Shown here piece by piece: positions 1 through 8,467 of a stretch of DNA of 40,039 nt. Every line of letters begins with the position of its first letter. The first letter of the stretch is position 1. Origin of the DNA: Pseudomonadota bacterium (GTDB taxonomy: Bacteria; Pseudomonadota; Alphaproteobacteria; Rhizobiales; Phreatobacteraceae); contig JAEZGJ010000312.1 of NCBI GenBank assembly GCA_023416965.1, positions 1-40,039 on the forward strand, given 5' to 3'. Position numbers and translations under genes: made by a program. Below the pieces are notes generated by a model. It had not been told where the DNA came from, ran no database searches, and saw nothing but the letters and a program-made list of their open reading frames with translations.

Positions 1-20
1 CTGTTCCTGTCCTGACCGGA

Positions 21-39
21 CAAACGCCGCGATGCGGCG
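21..39 (-). terminator. Possible Rho-independent terminator of the acrylyl-CoA reductase gene
   Basis: A perfect 6-bp inverted repeat (CGCCGC, 3-nt loop, GCGGCG; 25-39) lies just past the stop codon of the leftward dehydrogenase gene. Read on the minus strand it is followed by a short TTTGT stretch. The stem is strong but the T-tract is short, so termination is plausible and not certain. Confidence 0.4.
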
Positions 40-57
40 CCCGTTCCGAACAGTGTG

Positions 58-1044
58 TCAGTCGATCGTGACCACGACGCGGCCGCGGATGCGCCCTTCG
101 AGGATGGCGCTTCCCGCCTCGATCACCCCTTCGAGCGGAATGGTGGAGGTGATGCGCGCCAGGCTCTCGCGGTCGAGCTCGGCAGCGAGTCGCGACCAGG
201 CCTCGAGCCGCAGCGCCTTCGGCGCCATGACCGAATCGACGCCGAGGAGCGACACGCCGCGCAGAATGAAGGGCGCCACGGTGGTCGGCAGGTCCATGCC
301 CTGGGCAAGGCCGCAGGCGGCGACCGCGCCGCCGTAGCGTGTCATCGACAGGACATTGGCGAGCGTGTGCGAGCCGACAGAATCGATGCCGCCGGCCCAG
401 CGCTCCTTGCCGAGAGCCCTGCCGGGCCCGGAGAGTTCGGCGCGGTCGATGATCTCTGCCGCGCCGAGGGACTTCAGGTAGTCCGCCTCCTGCGGCCGGC
501 CGGTGGAGGCGACGACATGGTAGCCGCGGCGGGCGAGCAGGGCGGTGGCGACGGAGCCGACGCCGCCTGCGGCGCCGGTGACGACCAGCGGTCCGCGCTC
601 GGGAGTGATGCCGTGGCGCTCGAGGGCCATGACACAGAGCATGGCGGTATAGCCGGCGGTGCCGATGGCCATGGCCTCGGCGGCGGTGAGGCCGGCCGGT
701 AGCGGCACCAGCCAGTCTCCCTTGACCCGGGTCTTCTCGGCATAGGCGCCGAGATGGGTCTCGCCGGTGCCCCAGCCGTTGAGGATGACGGCGTCGCCGG
801 GCTTGAAATCGGCATGGGAGGAGGATTCGACAATGCCCGCGAAGTCGATGCCGGGGATCATCGGGAAGCGACGCACGACCGGCGCCTTGCCGGTCAGCGC
901 CAGGCCATCCTTGTAGTTCAGCGTGGAATGGGAGACCCGCACCGTCACGTCGCCGTCCATCAGGTCGGCCTCGTCGAAGCGGGTCAGTTCCGCCTTTGTG
1001 CCGGTTTCAGTCTTGGTGACGACGACAGCCCTGAACGTACCCAT
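58..1044 (-). CDS. acuI: Acrylyl-CoA reductase family NADPH dehydrogenase (AcuI/YhdH type)
   Basis: A 328-residue medium-chain dehydrogenase/reductase of the zinc-free AcuI/YhdH branch, which reduces acrylyl-CoA to propionyl-CoA with NADPH in the cytosol. The N-terminal GroES-like domain carries the family's NYKD motif. The Rossmann domain has the nucleotide loop GAAGGVGSVA. The typical cysteine/histidine zinc ligands are absent. Length matches the family (about 325-330). The open frame extends 31 codons further upstream, but the ATG at 1044 is preceded by AAAAGGAGAG at good spacing, so it is taken as the start. It diverges from radC across about 157 bp. Family assignment is firm; the physiological substrate is inferred, since quinone-oxidoreductase relatives look similar. 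Confidence 0.85.
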   Translation of the reverse strand: MGTFRAVVVTKTETGTKAELTRFDEADLMDGDVTVRVSHSTLNYKDGLALTGKAPVVRRFPMIPGIDFAGIVESSSHADFKPGDAVILNGWGTGETHLGAYAEKTRVKGDWLVPLPAGLTAAEAMAIGTAGYTAMLCVMALERHGITPERGPLVVTGAAGGVGSVATALLARRGYHVVASTGRPQEADYLKSLGAAEIIDRAELSGPGRALGKERWAGGIDSVGSHTLANVLSMTRYGGAVAACGLAQGMDLPTTVAPFILRGVSLLGVDSVMAPKALRLEAWSRLAAELDRESLARITSTIPLEGVIEAGSAILEGRIRGRVVVTID

Positions 1045-1201
1045 CGCATTCTCTCCTTTTCGCGGCGGCGACAGTCCACCGCCGGGACGCCGAGGGCAAG
1101 CCGGCGCCGATCCGTCGAAGGACCGATGGCGCTGCATCCGGAAACAACCGGAGGGCTGCCAACGGCCATTGTCGGCTACCGTCGCTCAAGGGAATGGAGC
1201 C

Positions 1202-1930
1202 ATGGCTACCGACAGCACCGCGCCTGCGGCCGACGACCCTCTGGGATTTTCCGAGGCGCCGCATTTCCACGGCCACCGCGAGCGTCTGCGCAACCGTTTC
1301 CGCGAGGCGGGCGCCGATTCGCTGGCGGATTATGAACTGCTTGAACTCGTGCTGTTCCGCGCGATTCCCCGGCGCGACGTGAAGCCCCTCGCCAAGGCGC
1401 TTCTCAAGAGGTTCGGCTCCTTCGCCGACGTTCTGGCTGCGCCGGAGGTCCGCATGGCGGAGGTGGAGGGGGTGACCGCGACGGTTACGACGGAGCTGAA
1501 GCTCGTCCATGCGGCGGCGCTGCGCATGGGGCGGGCCGAGATCGCCCGCCGGCCCGTGCTCTCGTCCTGGACGGCGCTGATCGACTATTGCCGCACCGCC
1601 ATGGCCTTTTCGGAGCGCGAGCAGTTCCGCGTGCTCTATCTCGACCGCAAGAACGCGTTGCTGGCCGACGAGGTGCAGGGGGAAGGGACGGTCGACCACA
1701 CCCCGGTCTATCCGCGCGAGGTGGTGAAGCGGGCGCTGGAACTCTCCTCGACGGCGGTCATCCTCGTCCACAACCATCCCTCGGGCGATCCGACGCCGTC
1801 GCGGCCCGACATCCTGATGACCCAGCAGATCGTCGACATTGCCCGCCCCCTGGGGATCACCGTCCATGACCACATCATCGTCGGGCGGGACGGGCATGCG
1901 AGTTTCCGGGCCCTGAAGCTGATCGCCTGA
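1202..1930 (+). CDS. radC: RadC family protein (JAB/MPN domain)
   Basis: A 242-residue RadC-family protein. The N-terminal half is the helical UPF0758 region (HGHRERLRNRF near residue 20). The C-terminal half is a JAB1/MPN metalloprotease-like domain with the complete HxH-x7-S-x2-D metal signature, read as HNH, seven residues, S, two residues, D. The biochemical role of RadC is unresolved; the old repair assignment from E. coli has been questioned. The ATG at 1202 follows a GGAATGGAG stretch and gives the usual family length; the frame runs upstream without a credible start. The small exported protein gene follows after 42 bp. Confidence 0.88.
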   Translation: MATDSTAPAADDPLGFSEAPHFHGHRERLRNRFREAGADSLADYELLELVLFRAIPRRDVKPLAKALLKRFGSFADVLAAPEVRMAEVEGVTATVTTELKLVHAAALRMGRAEIARRPVLSSWTALIDYCRTAMAFSEREQFRVLYLDRKNALLADEVQGEGTVDHTPVYPREVVKRALELSSTAVILVHNHPSGDPTPSRPDILMTQQIVDIARPLGITVHDHIIVGRDGHASFRALKLIA

Positions 1931-1972
1931 GCCGGCCTTGATCCCGCCGCAGGGCGGCGGCAGAGGAGCGGC

Positions 1973-2308
1973 ATGACCGTTTCCGCACGCCTGCCGGCCG
2001 CCGCCGCCCTCCTCCTCGCCCTCGCCGCCGGCCAGGCCTCGGCGCAGACCGCGCCGGGGCGAAACTGGGCGGAGGAGAAGTGCCACCGCTATCGCCAGGC
2101 CTCGGACGATGCGCTGCGGCGGCAGGGACGCGAGGGTCTCTCGCGGGACTTCCTCGCGGCCCATGCCCGGTTCATTGCCGGCGGCTGCACCGGCGCGGAG
2201 CGGATCTGCCCGCGCTCCTCGCGGGAGATCGACCTCGCCAATGTCCTCACCGTCCGGGCGATGAATGCCGGCATGGCCAGCACCTTCCTGCCCTGGGCCT
2301 GTCCCTGA
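1973..2308 (+). CDS. Small exported protein of unknown function
   Basis: A 111-residue protein with a clear signal peptide: a hydrophobic Ala/Leu-rich segment at residues 7-22 ending in ASAQ, with predicted cleavage after residue 24. The mature part is about 87 residues, basic and alpha-helical in character, with four cysteines (near 37, 71, 78 and 110) that could form two disulfides in the periplasm. The C-terminus ends in ACP. The ATG at 1973 is preceded by GAGGAG. It resembles the Rap1a/Tai-type fold of small cysteine-containing periplasmic proteins in size only; I do not recognise the family. It lies between radC and the helicase gene, same strand, and could be cotranscribed with radC. 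Confidence 0.7.
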   Translation: MTVSARLPAAAALLLALAAGQASAQTAPGRNWAEEKCHRYRQASDDALRRQGREGLSRDFLAAHARFIAGGCTGAERICPRSSREIDLANVLTVRAMNAGMASTFLPWACP

Positions 2309-2357
2309 GGCACGCCCGACCCTTCCCCGCCGGGTCGTTCTTGTTTAGTTCTGTCGC

Positions 2358-4931
2358 ATGTCCGCGCAAGATGATGCCGAGCTGAGCGACGCGCTGCTCC
2401 TGCCCGAGAGGTTCGGCGCCTGGTTCACGGCCCGCGGCTGGGCGCCGCGCGTCCATCAGCTCGACCTGCTGCGACTGGCGCGGCAGGGTCGCTCCGCCCT
2501 GCTTGTCGCCCCGACCGGGGCCGGCAAGACCCTGGCGGGGTTCCTGCCCTCGCTCGTGGACCTGGCGGGACCGCCGGCGCCACGGCCTGCGGCCGAACCT
2601 GTCGGACGAATGCCGCCGCCACGGCGGAGCGGGTTGCACACGCTCTACATCTCGCCGCTTAAGGCGCTGGCGGTGGACGTCGCCCGCAACCTCTACAGGC
2701 CGGCGGAGGACATGGGTCTTCCGATCCGCATCGAGACCCGCACGGGCGACACGCCCGCCTCGAAACGCCAGCGCCAGCGCTCCGACCCGCCGGACATCCT
2801 GCTGACGACGCCGGAACAGCTCGCCCTGCTGCTCGCCTCGGCCGACGCGCCCCATCTGTTCGGCTCGCTGAAGCGGGTGGTTCTGGACGAGCTTCACGCC
2901 CTCGTCACCTCGAAACGCGGCGACCTCCTGGCCCTCGGCCTCGCGCGGCTCTTCACCCTGGCGCCCGATCTGCAGACCGTCGGCCTGTCGGCGACGGTGA
3001 AGGATCCCGCCGATCTCGCGCGATTCCTCACGCCGCATCGGCCCGGGGTGCCGCCGGCGGCGGTGGTCGTGGCGGCTGCGGGCGCCAAGCCCGCGGTGTC
3101 GATTTTGGAGACGGCGGAACGCCTGCCCTGGGCCGGCCATTCGGCGCGCCACGCGGCAGGCGAGATCTATGCGGCCATCCGCGCGCACCGGACGACGCTG
3201 GTCTTCGTCAACACCCGCAGCCAGGCCGAGCTGCTGTTCCAGCTCCTGTGGACCATCAACGAGGAGAACCTGCCCATCGCCCTCCATCACGGCTCGCTCG
3301 ACGTGGCACAGCGGCGGCGGGTGGAGGACGCTATGGCGGCGGGCAGACTGAAGGCGGTGGTCTGCACTTCCTCGCTGGATCTCGGCATCGACTGGGGCGA
3401 TGTGGACCTCGTGCTGAACATCGGCGCGCCCAAGGGCTCCAGCCGGCTGATGCAGCGGATCGGCCGGGCCAACCACCGGCTGGACGAACCCTCGCAGGCC
3501 GTCCTGGTGCCGGCCAACCGGTTCGAGGTCATGGAGTGCCGCGCCGCCCTGGAGGCGATCGACCGCGGGGCGCAGGACACGGAGCCGCTGCGGGCGGGCG
3601 CCCTCGACGTGCTCTGCCAGCACGTGCTGGGCATGGCCTGCGCCGGTCCGGTGGATGAGGGCGAGCTCTACGAGGAAGTGCGGTCGGCGGCACCCTATGC
3701 GGCGCTCGACAAGGCAACCTTCGAGGACGTGATCGCCTTTGTCGCCACCGGCGGCTATGCGCTGAAGTCCTACGAGCGCTTCGCCAAGATCCGCAAGGAC
3801 AAGAAGGGTCTGTGGCGCGTCACCCATCCCTCGGTCGCCCAGCGCTACCGCATGAATGTCGGCACCATCGTCGAATCGCCCATGCTCAAGGTGCGGATGG
3901 TGCGCAGCGCCCGTTCGCCCGCGGGCGGACCCTCCGGACCGCTGATGCGCGGCGGGCGGGTGCTCGGCGAGGTCGAGGAATATTTCGTCGAGGGTCTCGT
4001 GCCCGGCGACACCTTCGTCTTCTCCGGCGAGGTGCTGCGCTACGAGGCGCTGGTGGAGAACGAGGTCTATGTGTCGCGTTCGGCCTCGCGGGAGCCGAAG
4101 GTTCCCGCCTATGCCGGCGGCAAGTTCCCGCTCTCGACCTTCCTCGCCGACGGCGTCAGGCGCATGCTGTCGGAGCCGGCGGAATGGCGGAAACTGCCGG
4201 AGCAGGTCGCCGAATGGCTGGAACTGCAACGCGCCGTCTCGCTCATTCCGGGGCGCGACCAGCTTCTGGTCGAGACCTTTCCGCGCGGCGACCGGTTTCA
4301 CCTCGTCGCCTATCCCTTCGAGGGGCGGCTCGCCCACCAGACGCTGGGCATGCTGCTGACGCGGCGCCTCGAGCGGCGCGGGCTGAGGCCGATGGGTTTC
4401 GTCGCCAACGACTATTCCCTCTCCGTCTGGGGCCTGTCCGATCTCGGCGCCGCCATCCGGCGCGGGGACCTCTCCGTCGACGCGCTGTTCGACGAGGACA
4501 TGCTGGGCGACGACCTCGAAGCCTGGCTCGACGAGAGCCAGATGATGAAGCGGACCTTCCGCACCTGCGCGGTCATCGCCGGGCTCATCGAGCGGCGCCA
4601 TCCGGGGAAGGAGAAGACCGGCCGGCAAGTCACCATCTCCACCGACCTCGTCTATGACGTGCTGCGCCGGCACGAGCCTGGCCACCTGCTGCTCCGCGCG
4701 GCGCGGGCAGACGCGGCGACCGGTCTCCTCGACATCGGCCGGCTCGGTCAGATGCTGTCACGCATCCGCGGGCGAATCGTGCACAGTGACCTCGAACGGG
4801 TCTCGCCGCTGGCGGTGCCGGTCATGCTGGAGATCGGCCGCGAGCCGGTCTATGGCGAGGCTGGCGAGGCGCTTCTGGCGGAGGCGGAGGCCTCGCTCCT
4901 TGCCGAAGCCGGCCTCACCCCCGACGACTGA
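2358..4931 (+). CDS. Ligase-associated DNA DEXH-box helicase (Lhr-Core family)
   Basis: An 857-residue superfamily 2 helicase of the Lhr type found beside ATP-dependent DNA ligase in bacterial repair loci. Walker A is APTGAGKT at 51-58, Walker B/motif II is DELH at 177-180, motif III is SAT near 214, and motif VI is QRIGRANHR near residue 370. A long C-terminal Lhr region follows (winged helix and DUF4175-like core). Length is normal for the family (about 800-860). It is joined to pdeM by an overlap of one base (stop TGA and next ATG share the A at 4931). The expected ATP-dependent ligase and beta-lactamase-fold exonuclease are not next to it here. Family identity is strong; the substrate is inferred from the family. 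Confidence 0.92.
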   Translation: MSAQDDAELSDALLLPERFGAWFTARGWAPRVHQLDLLRLARQGRSALLVAPTGAGKTLAGFLPSLVDLAGPPAPRPAAEPVGRMPPPRRSGLHTLYISPLKALAVDVARNLYRPAEDMGLPIRIETRTGDTPASKRQRQRSDPPDILLTTPEQLALLLASADAPHLFGSLKRVVLDELHALVTSKRGDLLALGLARLFTLAPDLQTVGLSATVKDPADLARFLTPHRPGVPPAAVVVAAAGAKPAVSILETAERLPWAGHSARHAAGEIYAAIRAHRTTLVFVNTRSQAELLFQLLWTINEENLPIALHHGSLDVAQRRRVEDAMAAGRLKAVVCTSSLDLGIDWGDVDLVLNIGAPKGSSRLMQRIGRANHRLDEPSQAVLVPANRFEVMECRAALEAIDRGAQDTEPLRAGALDVLCQHVLGMACAGPVDEGELYEEVRSAAPYAALDKATFEDVIAFVATGGYALKSYERFAKIRKDKKGLWRVTHPSVAQRYRMNVGTIVESPMLKVRMVRSARSPAGGPSGPLMRGGRVLGEVEEYFVEGLVPGDTFVFSGEVLRYEALVENEVYVSRSASREPKVPAYAGGKFPLSTFLADGVRRMLSEPAEWRKLPEQVAEWLELQRAVSLIPGRDQLLVETFPRGDRFHLVAYPFEGRLAHQTLGMLLTRRLERRGLRPMGFVANDYSLSVWGLSDLGAAIRRGDLSVDALFDEDMLGDDLEAWLDESQMMKRTFRTCAVIAGLIERRHPGKEKTGRQVTISTDLVYDVLRRHEPGHLLLRAARADAATGLLDIGRLGQMLSRIRGRIVHSDLERVSPLAVPVMLEIGREPVYGEAGEALLAEAEASLLAEAGLTPDD

Positions 4932-5623
4932 TGCATCGATTCGGACCTGGAATGACTTCGACCGCCGAGACCGTGATCAACCTTTCCGGCCGCCCCTTCG
5001 TCGCCGATGCCTCCGGCGCGCTCTGGTGTGCGGCGGCCCGGCTGCTCGTCGTCTCCGATCTGCATCTGGAAAAGGGGTCGTCGCTGGCGGCCCGGCGCAT
5101 GCTGCTTCCGCCCTATGACACGGCGCAGACGCTGGCGACGCTCGCCGCGGTCATAGCCCGCTACCGGCCGAGGGCGGTGATCTCGCTCGGCGACAGCTTT
5201 CACGACAGGGCCGGACCCACGCGCTTGGCCGCGGCGGATCTCGCCGTGCTGAGGAGCCTGCAGGCCGGCCGCGACTGGATCTGGATCGCCGGCAACCACG
5301 ATCCCGCCCTGGACGGCACTCTGCCCGGCCAGTGCTGCGCGGAGATCGTGGAGGGCACCATTCGATTCGCCCACGAACCGACCGCCGCGCCGACGGGAGC
5401 CGAGATCGCCGGCCATCTCCACCCCTGCGTGACCGTCGTCGCGCGCGGCGGCAGCCTGCGCCGCAAGGCTTTCGTTTCATGTGAAACGCGGATCGTCATG
5501 CCCGCCTTCGGCGCCTTCACAGGTGGGCTCGACATTCGGGCGCCGGCAATCCGGTCGCTCTTTCCCGGGCGCATGTCGGTCTTCGCGCTGGGCCAGCAGC
5601 GCGCCTACCGGGTCGCGGCCTGA
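4931..5623 (+). CDS. pdeM: Ligase-associated DNA damage response endonuclease PdeM
   Basis: A 230-residue calcineurin-like metallophosphoesterase. All metal-binding blocks are visible: SDLHLEKG (D43, H45), LGDSFHD (D88), AGNHDP and GHLHP. Together with the preceding helicase it forms the pair typical of ligase-associated repair clusters, so it is expected to act as a nuclease on DNA ends. The ATG at 4931 overlaps the helicase stop; a second ATG at 4952, preceded by GGACCTGGA, would give 223 residues and may be the true start. A parS-like 16-mer is embedded in codons near residue 183. Confidence 0.88.
   Translation: MHRFGPGMTSTAETVINLSGRPFVADASGALWCAAARLLVVSDLHLEKGSSLAARRMLLPPYDTAQTLATLAAVIARYRPRAVISLGDSFHDRAGPTRLAAADLAVLRSLQAGRDWIWIAGNHDPALDGTLPGQCCAEIVEGTIRFAHEPTAAPTGAEIAGHLHPCVTVVARGGSLRRKAFVSCETRIVMPAFGAFTGGLDIRAPAIRSLFPGRMSVFALGQQRAYRVAA
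5473..5488. other. parS-like site (variant) inside pdeM
   Basis: CGTTTCATGTGAAACG differs by one base from the 14-bp parS core GTTTCACGTGAAAC (central CG to TG). It is the third closest match to parS in the window and the only one on the left side of the ppsR/hemE gap. It lies in coding DNA, where single mismatch copies reduce but need not abolish ParB binding. Confidence 0.4.
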
Positions 5624-5629
5624 AAGCCG

Positions 5630-6247
5630 TCAGGAGCGCTGGTAGACCCAGACGCGGGCGGGGGGGATGTTGCGCCAGATCCGCTCGGACGGATGGGCCG
5701 TGAAGGCGCCGCCCTTGATGGGGATGGGCGAGGTCACCGAATAGGTGAACTGGACGAAGGGCGCGCCGGGCTTCATCAGCGCCAGGGCCTCGTTCAAGAG
5801 CTTCAGGCGGATGGGCTCAGGCCGCGTCATCAGCGGCAGCCCCGAGACAAGGGCGTCGGCCGGTTCGGCGAGACGACCGGAGAGGGTCCGGCTCAGCGTG
5901 TAGGCGTCGCCGTGAACGATGGTCGCGGCCGGAAAGCGCTCGCGCAGGAGACGGCAGAACTCGATGGAATATTCGACCAGCACGAGGCGCCGGGGATCGA
6001 CGCCGTGGGCCACCAGCGCCGCGGTGATGGCGCCGGTGCCGGGGCCGAGCTCGATGACGGGGCCGGTTCCGGTGGGGTCGACATAGCTCGCCATGCGACG
6101 GGCGAGGATCGGCCCCGACGGCGCCACGGCGCCCATGCGGAGGGGATTTTTCAGCCAATTCTTGAGGAAGCGGGCGTCGTCGTCGCGCCGCTTCTCGGGG
6201 CGGCGGAGGACGGCTGCACGGCTCATGGGTGTCTGGTCGACCATCAT
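5630..6247 (-). CDS. Class I SAM-dependent methyltransferase, phospholipid N-methyltransferase (PmtA) like
   Basis: A protein of up to 205 residues with a SAM-binding motif I of the form ELGPGTGAI, an acidic residue at the end of strand 2 (VLVEYS), and SGLPLM as motif IV. The pattern of a NxLRMGAVAPSG block followed by motif I and SGLPL matches the rhizobial PmtA phosphatidylethanolamine N-methyltransferases and their KsgA-like relatives. If so, it acts at the inner face of the cytoplasmic membrane to make phosphatidylcholine. Two adjacent ATGs (6247, 6244) and one at 6226 are possible starts; none has a strong ribosome binding site. It lies 62 bp beyond dnaQ on the same strand. The methyltransferase fold is certain, the substrate is not. 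Confidence 0.7.
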   Translation of the reverse strand: MMVDQTPMSRAAVLRRPEKRRDDDARFLKNWLKNPLRMGAVAPSGPILARRMASYVDPTGTGPVIELGPGTGAITAALVAHGVDPRRLVLVEYSIEFCRLLRERFPAATIVHGDAYTLSRTLSGRLAEPADALVSGLPLMTRPEPIRLKLLNEALALMKPGAPFVQFTYSVTSPIPIKGGAFTAHPSERIWRNIPPARVWVYQRS

Positions 6248-6309
6248 CGGTCCGAGGAAGAGGAGCTCCCCACGAGCCCTGTCACGAGGGCGTCATTGGT
6301 ATCGGTATG

Positions 6310-7038
6310 TCACCGGGGGGTCAAGGCAGCGGCTTCCTCCGCCGGGCGCGGCAGTTGGTCATACCAGACCGCCTTCTCGCCTAGTTCCTGGATGAAGGCC
6401 GCGTGGGCGCGGATGTCCTCTTCCGTCAGGCGCGGCGCCAGCGGGGTGGGGCGCTGGAGCACGATGGCCTGGCCGCGCGCCGCCCGGCGGGTGGCGCTGC
6501 CGGCCTCGGCGAGGCCGAAGGAGGCCTGCCGGCCGCCGATCAGCTCGATATAGACGTCCGCCAGAAGCTCGGCGTCGAGGAGGGCGCCGTGGCGGGTCCG
6601 GCGTGAATTGTCGATGCCGAAGCGCGAGCAGAGAGCATCCAGGCTCGCCGGCGATCCCGGGAACCGGCGGCGGGCCATGGCGAGCGTGTCGACCACCCGG
6701 TCCATCGGGAAGTTCTGCCGTCCCGCCCGCTTCAGCTCGGCATTGATGAAGCCCATGTCGAAGGAGGCGTTGTGGATGACCAGCGTCGCATCCGCGATGA
6801 AGGACCAGAACTCCCCGACCAGGTCGGCGAAACGCGGCTTGTCGGCGAGGAACTCGGCGGAGAGCCCGTGGACGCGGAAAGCCTCCTCCGGCATGTCGCG
6901 CTCGGGGTTGATATAGACGTGATAGGTCCGCCCGGTCGGGAAATGATTGATGAGCTCGATCCCGCCGATCTCGACCAGCCGGTCGCCGCGCAGCGGGTCG
7001 AGACCGGTCGTTTCGGTGTCGAGGATGATCTCGCGCAT
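6310..7038 (-). CDS. dnaQ: DNA polymerase III epsilon subunit (proofreading exonuclease)
   Basis: A 242-residue DEDDh 3'-5' exonuclease, the proofreading subunit of the replicative polymerase. The catalytic set is complete: D7 and E9 in LDTET, D94 in HNASFD, H150 and D155. The C-terminal 70 residues are Ala/Arg-rich and would hold the alpha-subunit contact. The start ATG shares one base with the coaE stop (TGATG, reverse strand), implying coupled translation. A TTG one codon upstream is also in frame but unneeded. Last gene of the ppsR-maf-aroE-coaE-dnaQ string. Confidence 0.93.
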   Translation of the reverse strand: MREIILDTETTGLDPLRGDRLVEIGGIELINHFPTGRTYHVYINPERDMPEEAFRVHGLSAEFLADKPRFADLVGEFWSFIADATLVIHNASFDMGFINAELKRAGRQNFPMDRVVDTLAMARRRFPGSPASLDALCSRFGIDNSRRTRHGALLDAELLADVYIELIGGRQASFGLAEAGSATRRAARGQAIVLQRPTPLAPRLTEEDIRAHAAFIQELGEKAVWYDQLPRPAEEAAALTPR

Positions 7039-7634
7039 CAATGGCTCCTGCGGCTGCCGGCAAGGGCCCGGACGATGTCGGCGACCTGGCGCCGCGCCGC
7101 CTCCAGACCATAACCCGATTCGATGACGAAATGAGCCCGCCGGCGCTTGTCCACATCCGGCATCTGACGGGCGAGGATGGCTGCGAACTTCTCCGCGGTC
7201 ATACCGGGCCGGGCGAGGACGCGGGCGCGCTGCACGTCTGCCGGCGCCGAGATGACGGCGACGCCGTCGACCCGCCGCTCCGCGCCGGTCTCGAGGAGGA
7301 GCGGTATGTCCAGTACCGCCAGGGTGTGGCCGGCCGCCCGCATCCGGTCGCGGAAGGCGATCTCGGCGAAGCCGACGAGGGGATGGACGATGGCCTCGAG
7401 CCGCTTCATGGCGGCGCCGTCGCCGAGCACCACCGCTCCCAGCCGGTTACGATCGACGACGCCGCCGACGACGACGCCGGGGAAAGCCTCGCCGATCGGA
7501 CCGACGGCCGCCCCGGCATAGAGCCGGTGGACGGTGGCGTCGGCATCATGGACGGGAATGCCGGCCTCCCGGAAGAAGGCTGAGGTCGTCGACTTGCCCA
7601 TGCCGATGGAGCCGGTGAGGCCGAGCACGAACAT
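7038..7634 (-). CDS. coaE: Dephospho-CoA kinase
   Basis: A 198-residue P-loop kinase that phosphorylates the 3'-hydroxyl of dephospho-CoA, the last step of coenzyme A synthesis. The Walker A loop is GSIGMGKST near residues 8-16, followed by the family's DAD motif (VHDADATVHRLY) and a Leu/Arg-rich lid with LARPGMTAEKF. Length is standard (about 195-205). The ATG at 7634 begins two bases after the aroE stop; an in-frame TTG at 7640 is an alternative. Its stop overlaps the dnaQ start by one base. Confidence 0.93.
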   Translation of the reverse strand: MFVLGLTGSIGMGKSTTSAFFREAGIPVHDADATVHRLYAGAAVGPIGEAFPGVVVGGVVDRNRLGAVVLGDGAAMKRLEAIVHPLVGFAEIAFRDRMRAAGHTLAVLDIPLLLETGAERRVDGVAVISAPADVQRARVLARPGMTAEKFAAILARQMPDVDKRRRAHFVIESGYGLEAARRQVADIVRALAGSRRSH

Positions 7635-7636
7635 GG

Positions 7637-8467
7637 TCAATGCCCCGTGATGTCGGCGGCGAGATGGGCGTGGAGGTCCGGCGTCACCTCGGGCGTGACG
7701 CCGAACCAGCGGGCGAAGCCCGGAACCGCCTGGTGGAGCAGCATGCCGAGACCCTCGACGGTGCGATGGCCGCGCGCCGCGGCGCGGGCGAGCAGGTCGG
7801 TCTCCAGCGGCACATAGACAATGTCGGAGACGATCGCGGAGGGTCTGAGGCCCTCGAGGGGCAGGTCGAGCGGCGGCTGGCCGACCATCCCCAGGGAGGT
7901 GGTATTGACGAGGAGGTCCGCCGCGCCGAGCGCTTTGGGCAGGTCCTGCCAGGCGAGCGGCCGGACGGCCCGGGTATGGCCGGCGGCAATGGCCTCGGCC
8001 TTTCCGGGGGATCGATTCGCCAGCGTGACGACCGGCACGCCGCGGGAGAGAAGGCCGTGGACGATCCCGCGAGCGGCACCGCCGGCGCCGAGGACGAGCG
8101 CATGGCCGACCTCGCCCTCCCAGCCGGGTGCCTGCTGGTCGAGGTTCTTCAGGAAGCCGATCACGTCGGAATTCATGCCGACGAGGCGGCCGGCATCAAG
8201 CCACACCGTGTTCACGGCACCGACCGCCACCGCGCCGGGGTCGACCTCGTCCATGGCGGCGAAGGCGGCCTCCTTGTGGGGAATGGTGACGTTGCAGCCG
8301 GCAAGGCCGCGATCCCCGAGGCTGCGCAGGAAGGCCTCAACCTTGCCCGGCTCCACCGCCTCGCGGCCGTAGTCGCCGTCGATGCCGTAGTGCTTCAGCC
8401 AGAAGCCGTGGATGAGCGGCGAACGGACGTGGGTGACCGGCCACCCGATGCAGCAGGCGCGAATCAT
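7637..8467 (-). CDS. aroE: Shikimate dehydrogenase (NADP+)
   Basis: A 276-residue AroE that reduces 3-dehydroshikimate in aromatic amino acid synthesis. The substrate-binding SPLIHGFW block, catalytic K65 in TIPHKEA, and catalytic D101 are present. The usual NTD reads NSD here (GMNSDVIGF), a conservative Thr to Ser change. The NADP loop is GAGGAARG near residue 137. The start ATG lies inside the last codons of maf with a 4-bp ATGA overlap, which fixes the start within a much longer open frame. Confidence 0.93.
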   Translation of the reverse strand: MIRACCIGWPVTHVRSPLIHGFWLKHYGIDGDYGREAVEPGKVEAFLRSLGDRGLAGCNVTIPHKEAAFAAMDEVDPGAVAVGAVNTVWLDAGRLVGMNSDVIGFLKNLDQQAPGWEGEVGHALVLGAGGAARGIVHGLLSRGVPVVTLANRSPGKAEAIAAGHTRAVRPLAWQDLPKALGAADLLVNTTSLGMVGQPPLDLPLEGLRPSAIVSDIVYVPLETDLLARAAARGHRTVEGLGMLLHQAVPGFARWFGVTPEVTPDLHAHLAADITGH

